Assembly (NCBI GenBank): GCA_041905595.1
Contig: JAYRKT010000017.1
Coordinates: forward strand, 1 to 64,000
Source of the DNA: Aliitabrizicola sp041905595
Lineage (GTDB): Bacteria > Pseudomonadota > Alphaproteobacteria > Rhodobacterales > Rhodobacteraceae
Direction: 5' to 3'
DNA: 64,000 nt
The notes under the pieces are model-generated. The model ran no database searches. It saw nothing but the letters and a program-made list of their open reading frames with translations, and was not told the origin of the DNA. Within the stretch, counting starts at the first letter, position 1. Every line of letters starts with the position of its first letter. The position numbers were made by a program, and so were the translations under genes. This document shows positions 43,361 to 51,130 of this stretch, piece after piece.

Positions 43361-43432
43361 GACTCGCGCTCCGTGGATTCAGGGGTTGGAGCGGCTTCTA
43401 CCGGCGTGGGGCGTGTTCTGCAACCGGCGGTA

Positions 43433-44311
43433 TCAGATGTCCCTGGCGAACCAGTGGGTCGCGGGGAAGGTCGTGAAGGGTGCAACCTCAGTCCAGCCGG
43501 TCTTGCGGTAAAGCGTGATCGCCTCGGGCAGGTTCTCGTTCGTGTCGAGGCGCAGGCGGGTGAGGCCGAGGGTGCGGGCCCGACCCTCGATCGCCTCCAT
43601 CATTCGGCGGGCAAGGCCGAGCCCCCGCGCCTCGGGCGCGATCCAGAGCCGCTTCACCTCGCCCGTGGCGGCGTCGACCGGCTTGAGCGAAACGCAACCG
43701 AGGACATGGCCGTCGGACCGGGCAAGCAGGAAGGCGCCGTTCGGTGGACGGTAAAGGTCGGCGTCGGGGTCGGGATCGGGGACATGGGCGGCTGTGATGC
43801 CGGGGATTCGGTCGGCCAGCAGACGGAAATAGGCGACAAGGCAGGCGCGGGCCTGCGGGTCGTCGGGATCAGCCGGCTCGATGGTGATCCGGTCGCGGGT
43901 CAGGGCAGTGGCGATGCGGTCCATTGCGCGGACGAGGTCTTCGGTATCGGCAGACATGCGCGCCAGCATAGAGGCGGCAAGCGTGTCATTGAGGCGGTCA
44001 TATTCGGCTTTCTCGGCTTCGCCGGCGGGCGTCAGCGAGGCGATGCGGCGGCGCCGGTCGGAGAGGCTTGCGGCCGTGGTGACGAGGCCTTCGCGCTCCA
44101 GCCCCCGAAGGATGCGGCTGAGTAGGCCGGAGTCGAGGTGGAGAGCCGCGCGTATCTCGGCCACATCGGTTCCCTCGGGCCGGATCGACCACAGAACGCG
44201 GGCCGGGCCGAGCGGGCGACCGCGTCCGAGGAAGCTGTCGTCAAGCGCTCCGACCGTGGCCGTGATGGCGCGGTTGAAGCGACGGATGCTGGCGATGGGA
44301 TCGTAGCGCAT
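43433..44311 (-). CDS. MarR-type HTH fused to GNAT acetyltransferase
   Basis: A 292-residue two-domain protein. Residues about 1-140 form a MarR-like winged helix (SGLLSRILRGLEREGLVTTA then ASLSDRRRRIASLTPAGE), and about 145-292 form a GNAT acetyltransferase (VKRLWIAPEARGLGLARRMM, with TLGLTRLRLDTNENLPEAI). Such fusions are known, with unclear substrates; the HTH may sense a small molecule that the GNAT half modifies, or the enzyme may acetylate a regulator. It is divergent from nadD. Confidence 0.9.
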   Translation of the reverse strand: MRYDPIASIRRFNRAITATVGALDDSFLGRGRPLGPARVLWSIRPEGTDVAEIRAALHLDSGLLSRILRGLEREGLVTTAASLSDRRRRIASLTPAGEAEKAEYDRLNDTLAASMLARMSADTEDLVRAMDRIATALTRDRITIEPADPDDPQARACLVAYFRLLADRIPGITAAHVPDPDPDADLYRPPNGAFLLARSDGHVLGCVSLKPVDAATGEVKRLWIAPEARGLGLARRMMEAIEGRARTLGLTRLRLDTNENLPEAITLYRKTGWTEVAPFTTFPATHWFARDI

Positions 44312-44422
44312 GATGCCTGACTTTAGTCAGACATTTGGCCGCAATCAATCGGTTTTGTGAAGCCGCGTTGACAGCGCGACTCGCGTCGAAAAAGAGTGGG
44401 GCTAGGCAGGGGATGGTACGGG

Positions 44423-45046
44423 ATGCAGGGCTTTCCGATCGCAAGGGCGGGAATGGTGATCGGATTGCTGGGCGGGTCGTTCGATCCGGCCCATGAGGGG
44501 CATGTCCACATTACCCGAGAGGCGATCAAGCGGTTCAGTCTGGACCGTGTCTGGTGGCTGGTCTCGCCCGGCAACCCGCTGAAGGCGCATGGTCCGGCCC
44601 CGCTTTCCGCGAGGATCGCCCGCGCGCGGCAGGTGATGCGGGATCCGCGGGTCGTCATCACCGGGATCGAGGCGCAGATCGGCACCCGCTATACCGCCGC
44701 GACGCTGGAAAGGCTGACGGCGCTTTATCCCGGTGTGCGTTTCGTCTGGCTCATGGGGGCGGACAACCTGATCCAGTTCCATAGATGGGACCGCTGGCGG
44801 CGGATCATGGAGCTTGCGCCCATCGGTGTTCTGGCGCGACCGGGCAGCAACATCCGCGCCCAGCTTTCGGTTGCTGCGCGGGTCTTCCCCGCGGCCCGGG
44901 TCGAGCCGGGGCAGCTTGCGCGCTCGCCGCTGCCGGCCTGGGCCTTTGCGCTGATGCCGCAGAGCGAGCTGTCCTCTTCACAAATCCGTGCGCGGGGCGA
45001 GTGGCGGCGCGAGGCGCCGCTTGATGGCCGGGCGGGTGGTGACTAG
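44423..45046 (+). CDS. nadD: Nicotinate-nucleotide adenylyltransferase
   Basis: Adenylates nicotinate mononucleotide to deamido-NAD in NAD synthesis. The 207-residue protein has the nucleotidyltransferase motif GGSFDPAHEGH (17-27), WLVSPGNPLK, FVWLMGADNLIQFHRW, and SSSQIRAR near the C-terminus. The start at 44423 (MQGFPIARAG) gives the family-like N-terminus; ATG 44453 is an alternative. dacB follows 10 bases later in the same direction. Confidence 0.95.
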   Translation: MQGFPIARAGMVIGLLGGSFDPAHEGHVHITREAIKRFSLDRVWWLVSPGNPLKAHGPAPLSARIARARQVMRDPRVVITGIEAQIGTRYTAATLERLTALYPGVRFVWLMGADNLIQFHRWDRWRRIMELAPIGVLARPGSNIRAQLSVAARVFPAARVEPGQLARSPLPAWAFALMPQSELSSSQIRARGEWRREAPLDGRAGGD

Positions 45047-45056
45047 GGTCCGCGCC

Positions 45057-46574
45057 ATGACCAAGAACGACTCTGACGTATCCCGACGCTGGCTTCTCGG
45101 CGCCTTGCTTGCGAGCGTTGCCACACCGGCCTTGGCCGAAGCCCCGCTGACCTCGGTCCGTCCGGTTCCACGGCCGGCACCTGGCGGCGCGCTTGGCGCG
45201 CCCGCGATCCTGACCAAGCCGGCGGCGGCCTCGGCAGATGACATCATCCTTTCGGCCCGGCTTGGCGGGCAGGTGGCCTATCTTTGCGTCGATCCCGCGA
45301 CCGGCGAGACGATCGACGCGCGCGATCCGGACTTGGGCCTGCCGCCCGCATCGACCGCCAAGTCGATCACCACCCTTTATGCGCTGGACCGGCTTGGCGG
45401 CGGCCACCGCTTCGAAACGCGGGTGCTGGCGACTGGGCCGGTGGCTGGCGGGCAGGTGCAAGGGGATCTGATCCTGTCGGGGACAGGTGATCCGACGCTT
45501 TCGACCGACATGCTGGCCGCTATGGCCGCCACGCTGAGTTCGAAGGGCATTCGGGGCGTGACCGGACGCTTCCTGGTCGATGACGGGGCGCTGCCAAACT
45601 TGCCGCTGATCGATCCGGAGCAGCCGGATTATGTGGGCTACAACCCGGCGATTTCGGGTTTGAACTTGAATTACAACCGGGTCCATTTCGAATGGAAGCG
45701 CAAGGGCAACGGCTGGTCGGTGGCGATGGACGCTCGGTCCGACCGCTTCGTTCCGCCGGTGCAAATGGCGCAGATGACGGTGGTCAACCGCGACAAGCCG
45801 CTGTTCACCTTTGACCAGAAGGGCGGGATCGACAGCTGGACCGTCGCAGCGACGGCCCTGGGCAATGCCGGGTCGCGCTGGTTGCCGGTGCGCCAGCCGG
45901 GGGCATATACAGGCGATGTCTTCCGGGCGCTGGCCAAGGCCCAGGGCGTCGACCTGCCCGAGCCGCGCGAAATTCGGGGTTCCCCGACCGGAACCATGCT
46001 GGTGCGGCAGACGAGCGACGACTTGAGCGCGGTCATCCGCTCGATGCTGAAATACTCGACCAACCTGACGGCCGAGGTTCTGGGCCTGTCCTCGTCCGGT
46101 CCGGATGCCGGAACGCTGCGGGAATCGGGCCGCCGGATGAGTGGCTGGGCGAACGCGAAGTTCGGCCGCTCGGGATCTTTCGTCGATCACTCCGGTCTTG
46201 GCCCCGACAGCCGTGTGGCGCCGGCCGACATGGTCGCCGCGCTGGCATCGCCGGCAGGCGCGCAACTGGCGGGACTGATGAAGCCGTTCAAGCTGCGCGG
46301 GTTGGAAGGCCAGCCGGCCAAGGGGGCGAAGGAGCCGGACCTGACTGTTCAGGCCAAGACCGGAACGCTGAACTTCGCCTCGGGACTGGTGGGCTTCGTG
46401 CTAACCCCCGCGGGTCGGCGGCTGGCCTTCGCCGTCTATGCCGCCGACATCCCGCGGCGCGACGCCTTGCCGCTGGCCCTGCGCGAGGAGCCACCTGGCG
46501 GCTCAGCTTGGGCCGCACGCGCCCGGGTCATGGAGTCGCAGCTGATCGAGCGCTGGTCCCGGCTGAGTGCCTGA
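45057..46574 (+). CDS. dacB: D-alanyl-D-alanine carboxypeptidase/endopeptidase (PBP4 type)
   Basis: A periplasmic penicillin-binding protein of the S13 family that trims or cleaves peptidoglycan cross-links. The 505-residue protein shows SxxK as S99-TAK102, SxN as S334-TN336 and KTG at 434-436, in the usual order with an inserted domain between the first two. The signal peptide contains SRRWLLGALL, a twin-arginine-like motif, so export may use Tat instead of Sec. It follows nadD closely. Confidence 0.94.
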   Translation: MTKNDSDVSRRWLLGALLASVATPALAEAPLTSVRPVPRPAPGGALGAPAILTKPAAASADDIILSARLGGQVAYLCVDPATGETIDARDPDLGLPPASTAKSITTLYALDRLGGGHRFETRVLATGPVAGGQVQGDLILSGTGDPTLSTDMLAAMAATLSSKGIRGVTGRFLVDDGALPNLPLIDPEQPDYVGYNPAISGLNLNYNRVHFEWKRKGNGWSVAMDARSDRFVPPVQMAQMTVVNRDKPLFTFDQKGGIDSWTVAATALGNAGSRWLPVRQPGAYTGDVFRALAKAQGVDLPEPREIRGSPTGTMLVRQTSDDLSAVIRSMLKYSTNLTAEVLGLSSSGPDAGTLRESGRRMSGWANAKFGRSGSFVDHSGLGPDSRVAPADMVAALASPAGAQLAGLMKPFKLRGLEGQPAKGAKEPDLTVQAKTGTLNFASGLVGFVLTPAGRRLAFAVYAADIPRRDALPLALREEPPGGSAWAARARVMESQLIERWSRLSA

Positions 46575-46581
46575 GGCCGGA

Positions 46582-47004
46582 TCAAAGCGTCATGTGACGC
46601 GCGCGGGCGCCGCGTTCGATCGCGGCGGCGTGCAGCCGGTCGATATTCAGTTCCTCCCGCACTTCCTCGAGCATCCGCAACTCGGGGTCGCGGGCCTTGC
46701 CATCGGCGGCGACCACGTCGCAGGACAGGGCATATGCGGTTTCGTAAAGGCGCTCGGGCAAGGCGTCGCGGATCAGGCCGAACAGGGCGTCCAGGCCGTC
46801 TTCCTCTTCCATCAGATCGAAGACTGTCTGGGCGATGGTGCGGATGCGGTCCGCGTCATAGCCGCCGAAGATCGGCATGTGGTTCACGATTCGGGTGATC
46901 GCCACGAGTTCCGAGGTCCGGATCGTTTCGTCCGAGAAGGAGACCGCGATCATCAGCGCGACAAGCGCGTCCTGCGGGGTCAGGGACGGGGGAGTATCGA
47001 GCAC
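46582..47004 (-). CDS. TerB family protein
   Basis: A 140-residue helical protein of the tellurite-resistance TerB superfamily. Two family-type acidic turns, SFSDETIRTSELVAITRIV and DVVAADGKARDPELRMLEEV, match its metal-binding EF-hand-like sites. No other ter genes are present, so resistance to tellurite is not implied. The start is GTG 47004 with AAGGAT upstream. It converges with dacB and is divergent from lysS. Confidence 0.9.
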   Translation of the reverse strand: MLDTPPSLTPQDALVALMIAVSFSDETIRTSELVAITRIVNHMPIFGGYDADRIRTIAQTVFDLMEEEDGLDALFGLIRDALPERLYETAYALSCDVVAADGKARDPELRMLEEVREELNIDRLHAAAIERGARARHMTL

Positions 47005-47137
47005 GGGGACGATCCTTTGCGGTAAAATGGTTCAGCCTATCTGAGGCCAGAGAATATTGACGCGCCAGAGGTGCGGCAATAGGACACCGCCACTCGCGGC
47101 GGGCATGGGGCCCGGACCGCGGAATGAGGATTTGCCG

Positions 47138-48718
47138 ATGTCTGCCCTGCGTGACGCCGCGATGAAATCGAAAGCCTGGCCGTTCGAAGAGGCCCGCGCG
47201 ATCCTCAAACGCTATGAGAAGAAGGACCCTGAAAAGGGCTATGTCCTGTTCGAGACCGGCTATGGCCCGTCAGGCCTGCCGCATATCGGCACCTTCGGCG
47301 AAGTGGCGCGGACGACGATGATCCGCCGGGCGTTCGAAATCATCTCGGACATCCCGACGCGGCTGTTCTGCTTCTCGGACGATCTGGACGGGATGCGGAA
47401 GGTGCCGGACAACGTGCCCCATCCCGAAATGCTGCGCGAGAACCTGCAGCGGCCACTGACCTCGGTTCCAGATCCTTTCGGGCAATACAAGAGCTTCGGC
47501 GACCACAACAACGCCATGCTGCGGCGGTTCCTCGACACCTTCGGCTTCGAATACGAGTTCTTCTCGGCGACCGAGTTCTACAAGTCGGGCCAGTTCGACG
47601 ACACGCTGCGGCTGGCGGCCGAGCGCTATGACGCGATCATGGAGATCATGCTGGCCTCGCTTCGCGAAGAGCGGCAGCAGACCTATTCCTGCTTCCTGCC
47701 GATCCATCCCGAGACGGGCCGCGTCCTTTATGTCCCGATCAAGAATGTGGATGCGAAGAACGGCACCGTGACCTTTGATGACGAGGACGGGCGCGAATGG
47801 ACGCTGCCGGTCACCGGCGGGCATGTGAAGCTGCAGTGGAAGCCGGATTTCGGCGCGCGGTGGGCCGCGCTTGGCGTCGATTTCGAGATGTACGGCAAGG
47901 ACCATTCAACCAATACGCCGATCTATGACGGCATCTGCGAAGTGCTGGGGGGCCGGAAGCCCAATCACTTCACCTACGAGCTGTTCCTGGACGAGCAGGG
48001 CCAGAAAATCTCGAAATCAAAGGGCAACGGCCTGACCATCGACGAATGGCTGACCTATGCGGCGACCGAGAGCCTGTCCTACTTCATGTACCAGAAGCCC
48101 AAGACGGCGAAGCGGCTGTGGTGGGACGTAATCCCGAAGGCGGTGGACGAGTATCACCAGCAACTGCGCGCCTATCCGACGCAGGATGTAGACGGCCAGG
48201 TCAACAACCCGGTCTGGCACATCCACAATGGCGAGCCGCCGGCCTCAGACATGGTTGTGCCATTTGCGATGCTCTTGAACCTCGCCAGCGTGGCCGGGGC
48301 GAAGGATGCCAAGGGGCTTTGGGGCTTCATCCGGCGCTATGCCCCCGAGGCGAGCCCGGAAACCAACCCGCAGCTTGATCAGGCGGCGGGCTTTGCGGTG
48401 CGCTATTTCAACGACTTCGTGGCGCCGACCCGGACCTTCCGCCAGCCTTCCGACAAGGAGCGGGCGGCGATGGAGGATCTGCGGGCGCGGCTGGTCGCGT
48501 GGGACGGTGGGCTTGATGCCGAGGCGCTGCAGACGATGGTCTTTGCCGTGGGCAAGGAGCATGGCTTCGAACCGCTGCGTGACTGGTTCAAGGCCCTCTA
48601 CGAGGTGCTGCTGGGCGCCAGCGAGGGGCCGCGTTTCGGCGGTTTCATTGCACTTTACGGCGTCGATGAGACGGTGGCGCTGATCGACAAGGGTCTGGCC
48701 GGGGAGCTTGCGGCGTGA
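47138..48718 (+). CDS. lysS: Lysine--tRNA ligase, class I
   Basis: Charges tRNA-Lys with lysine using the class I (archaeal-type) fold instead of the common class II enzyme; alphaproteobacteria normally have this form. The 526-residue protein has the HIGH-like HIGT (49-52 in GPSGLPHIGTFGE) and KISKSKG (KMSKS-like, near 48007), plus the helical anticodon-binding C-terminus. GAGGA precedes ATG 47138. The stop overlaps the GTG start of the GFA gene by four bases. Confidence 0.96.
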   Translation: MSALRDAAMKSKAWPFEEARAILKRYEKKDPEKGYVLFETGYGPSGLPHIGTFGEVARTTMIRRAFEIISDIPTRLFCFSDDLDGMRKVPDNVPHPEMLRENLQRPLTSVPDPFGQYKSFGDHNNAMLRRFLDTFGFEYEFFSATEFYKSGQFDDTLRLAAERYDAIMEIMLASLREERQQTYSCFLPIHPETGRVLYVPIKNVDAKNGTVTFDDEDGREWTLPVTGGHVKLQWKPDFGARWAALGVDFEMYGKDHSTNTPIYDGICEVLGGRKPNHFTYELFLDEQGQKISKSKGNGLTIDEWLTYAATESLSYFMYQKPKTAKRLWWDVIPKAVDEYHQQLRAYPTQDVDGQVNNPVWHIHNGEPPASDMVVPFAMLLNLASVAGAKDAKGLWGFIRRYAPEASPETNPQLDQAAGFAVRYFNDFVAPTRTFRQPSDKERAAMEDLRARLVAWDGGLDAEALQTMVFAVGKEHGFEPLRDWFKALYEVLLGASEGPRFGGFIALYGVDETVALIDKGLAGELAA

Positions 48719-49113
48719 GCGGTGACTTTGTTGGCGGGTGCCTGTGCGGAGCGGTGCGCTATGTGGCCCGTGGTCCGGTGGTGAATGCGCGAGTCTGTCA
48801 TTGCCGCCTGTGCCAGCGTGCAATCGGAGCCGCATTCAACGCGCGGCTTCTGTTCCGGCGCGCGGATGTCGAAATCAGCGGGCCAGTCGCAGAGCATCCC
48901 TCATCTGACGCGATTCAACGCGGGTTCTGCCCGCGGTGCGGGACAACAATCTACTCGCACCGTGCTGCCGCAGGGATGATCGGCCTTACCTCGGGGTCGC
49001 TCGACAACCCGGCGCAGTTCGTGCCTGAGGCGCATATCTTCGTCGAAAGCCGCCAGCCCTGGGTGGTTCTTGATCCTGCGGTCCCGGCCTATCCCGGTCC
49101 GGCCCCTGCCTGA
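48715..49113 (+). CDS. GFA family zinc protein
   Basis: A 132-residue protein of the glutathione-dependent formaldehyde-activating (GFA/Mss4-like) fold. Zinc-binding cysteines are seen as GGCLCGAVRY, CHCRLCQR and FCPRCGTTIYSH. Most relatives are not proven to handle formaldehyde, so function is open. The start is GTG 48715, inside the lysS stop (GTGA), giving translational coupling. Confidence 0.92.
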   Translation: MSGDFVGGCLCGAVRYVARGPVVNARVCHCRLCQRAIGAAFNARLLFRRADVEISGPVAEHPSSDAIQRGFCPRCGTTIYSHRAAAGMIGLTSGSLDNPAQFVPEAHIFVESRQPWVVLDPAVPAYPGPAPA

Positions 49114-49989
49114 TCAGTTGCGCCAGGCCCTCCACCAGCCGACCCACTGGCCGGCGATCGCCGCAGGCTTGCCCGCATAGATGCGCGCCCCGGAAGGGAA
49201 GACCCGCGCTTCAATTTCGGCCTGTGCCTCGGTAGCGCGGGCGTGAAGATCGACCATGGCGACCGGACTGAGTGTGCCGGGCGGGGCCCGATGCAGGAGG
49301 TCGATCAGCACCGCAAAATCGTGATGGTCGCCGAGATCTTCGGTCAGGTCCGAAAGAGCGTCGGCCAGCGGTTCAAGCATCTGCGGCCAGAGCGGGGCGA
49401 GAAGCCGGGACTGATACCACAGATCCTTGGCGCGCTTGCGCCAGTCGTGGATTTCCACGACCCCGCGATGTCGATCAGCGGCCTTCATGCGGGTGATGCC
49501 GGCGCGACGGGTGTCGGTCAGCCCCTGACGCAGGACTTCGCGGTCCTTGCCTTCGACGCGCCATTCCGCCGCGCGCTCGATCAGGCCGTGGAGCGCGACG
49601 CGCGGGGGGGCGATGTCGGTGTGGACATGGCGGGCGGCGTCGCGTTCGCCCTGAAGGTAGGTATGGAGCCGTTCGAGGTTCCGGGGGCGGGGTGTGCCGA
49701 CGAGCTTGTCGAAGGTTGCCAAGCGTACCTCGGCATCCCTGAGTCCTGCCAGCGCCTGCGCAGTGTCGCGCAGGATGGAATTCTCTTCGTCGAAGGCGGG
49801 AAATGCGGGACGAACAAGACGCAGGAGGCCCCGAACCTTCTTGATGCGCTTGCGCAGGTCATGGACGCCGGTCGGTGGAGGGGGACGGTCGCGATCCAGA
49901 TGGGCGACCGCTGCGGTCAACTCGAACCGGGCGATCCGGCGCAAGGCTGCCGTCAGGTCGGCGTCTGTTTCAAGGAAGCGGTAGGCCAT
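49114..49989 (-). CDS. CHAD domain protein
   Basis: A 291-residue helical protein with a full CHAD domain, the conserved-histidine domain that binds inorganic polyphosphate. Landmarks are VHDLRKRIKKVRGLLRLVR, the paired second half IHDWRKRAKDLWYQSRLL, and DLGDHHDFAVL. The usual CYTH partner domain is absent. A start at 49995 is also possible. It converges on the GFA gene, with stop codons directly abutting. Confidence 0.92.
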   Translation of the reverse strand: MAYRFLETDADLTAALRRIARFELTAAVAHLDRDRPPPPTGVHDLRKRIKKVRGLLRLVRPAFPAFDEENSILRDTAQALAGLRDAEVRLATFDKLVGTPRPRNLERLHTYLQGERDAARHVHTDIAPPRVALHGLIERAAEWRVEGKDREVLRQGLTDTRRAGITRMKAADRHRGVVEIHDWRKRAKDLWYQSRLLAPLWPQMLEPLADALSDLTEDLGDHHDFAVLIDLLHRAPPGTLSPVAMVDLHARATEAQAEIEARVFPSGARIYAGKPAAIAGQWVGWWRAWRN

Positions 49990-50138
49990 GACCATCCCGA
50001 TGAGACAAGCGCATTGTGCGGCGGAAGGGTGCTCCCGGCAAGTCTGCTGGCTGAACGATCAGAGTGTCGCAGGGCAAGGTCGTTGCCGGACGTACCAAGC
50101 AAGCCTAGACTGGCGCAACATCGGAAGGAGAAGCTGTG

Positions 50139-50696
50139 ATGCGTATACTGCGCGTGGCACTGCTCGGGGTGGCGCTGTCGTTGGCCGGTGCCAGCGTTTC
50201 GCTTGCCGAGGTCGTCTATTCCAAGGCGGGAGAAGCGATTTTCCAGTTCGAACCGCCGAGCGGTTGGAAAGTGAAAACCGGTCCGAACTTCCGTCTGAAA
50301 GAGGCGCAGCCCGGACTGTCCGACCCGCCGCCAATCCTGTCATTGCGCCCCAAGGGGACGGATGATTCGATGTGGGTGGGCTTATGGTCGCCTGACAAGG
50401 CGCATTCGATCGGGGAGTTCGGCAATCGTCTCAAGGGGCTGCGATCCCGGATCATGACGAAATCGCACGTAACCTATGTGGATCGCCGCGAAATCAACGG
50501 TCTGCCGGTGGGCATCTGGGCCGCGACTGGCCAGCGTGAGGGCAAGTGGTATGATCTGGCCTTTGCGGCCGTGCAGGTCAGCCCGGACGATCTGGCGGTC
50601 GTCGCCTTCATCGGTGAGCGGGCAGATTTCGATCGCTACGAGAAGGAACTGTCGGACATGCTGGCGACGGTGCGCCCGGCAGGGGAGGCAAAGTGA
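50139..50696 (+). CDS. Exported hypothetical protein
   Basis: A 185-residue secreted protein with a signal peptide (LRVALLGVALSLAGASVSLA). The mature part, starting FQFEPPSGWKVKTGPNFRLK, resembles a PsbP/MOG1-like fold by its beta-hairpin and GLPVGIWAATGQREGKWYD region; this is a visual impression only. GGAAGGAGAAG precedes the ATG. The stop overlaps the ATG of the Gly-rich lipoprotein (TGATG), so the pair is translationally coupled. Confidence 0.75.
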   Translation: MRILRVALLGVALSLAGASVSLAEVVYSKAGEAIFQFEPPSGWKVKTGPNFRLKEAQPGLSDPPPILSLRPKGTDDSMWVGLWSPDKAHSIGEFGNRLKGLRSRIMTKSHVTYVDRREINGLPVGIWAATGQREGKWYDLAFAAVQVSPDDLAVVAFIGERADFDRYEKELSDMLATVRPAGEAK

Positions 50697-51007
50697 TGCG
50701 CAAGATGCTGATTTCCCTTGCAGTCATCTCCGGTCTGGCCGGTTGCGTGAGTTCCGGTTCGCCGCAGAGCGATCCACAGGATGACAATTACCGCTATGGA
50801 ATCGCGACGGATTCCTACAGGCCCGGCGGTGGGGGCTGCGCCTCTTGCACCGAGGCCCAGCAGAACAACATCGATTTTGCCAAGTCGAACATCAATCCGG
50901 GACGGTCGAACTACGGCGGCGCCATCGGGGCGGGCGGTGGATTGCGCGGCGGAGGCGGCCTGGGCGGCGGCGGTCGCGGCGGAGGTGGCGGAGGTCGCGG
51001 TCGCTAG
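50696..51007 (+). CDS. Glycine-rich lipoprotein
   Basis: A 103-residue protein with a lipobox (SGLAGC, Cys at residue 17), a short polar region containing GGGCASCTEAQQNNID and a C-terminal tail of about 30 residues that is nearly all Gly with Arg and Leu (residues 75-103). The tail is likely disordered or surface-exposed. It is coupled to the exported protein upstream. Function is unknown. Confidence 0.72.
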   Translation: MRKMLISLAVISGLAGCVSSGSPQSDPQDDNYRYGIATDSYRPGGGGCASCTEAQQNNIDFAKSNINPGRSNYGGAIGAGGGLRGGGGLGGGGRGGGGGGRGR

Positions 51008-51073
51008 GTGTTGCACAAACGACTGGGCAGGCGAACGCCGCAATAGTTCGGCGTTAGCAGTTCAAGACTAGCT

Positions 51074-51123
51074 CTCCCCGTATGTGGGTCGTCCGGTTCG
51101 GCTGGCCCGGCACTTGCGGGGAG
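51074..51123 (+). promoter_or_regulatory. Leader stem covering the ribosome site of the beta-helix gene
   Basis: CTCCCCG (51074-51080) can pair perfectly with CGGGGAG (51117-51123). The right arm contains the Shine-Dalgarno sequence GGGGAG, seven bases before ATG 51131. The 36-base loop can fold further through CCGG repeats. Folding would hide the ribosome site. Confidence 0.45.
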
Positions 51124-51130
51124 CTTGCTT

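Noticed and set aside
46582..47004. Tellurite resistance operon
   Set aside because: Only a lone TerB-fold gene is here; the DUF475 gene at the window end is 16 kb away and unrelated in layout.
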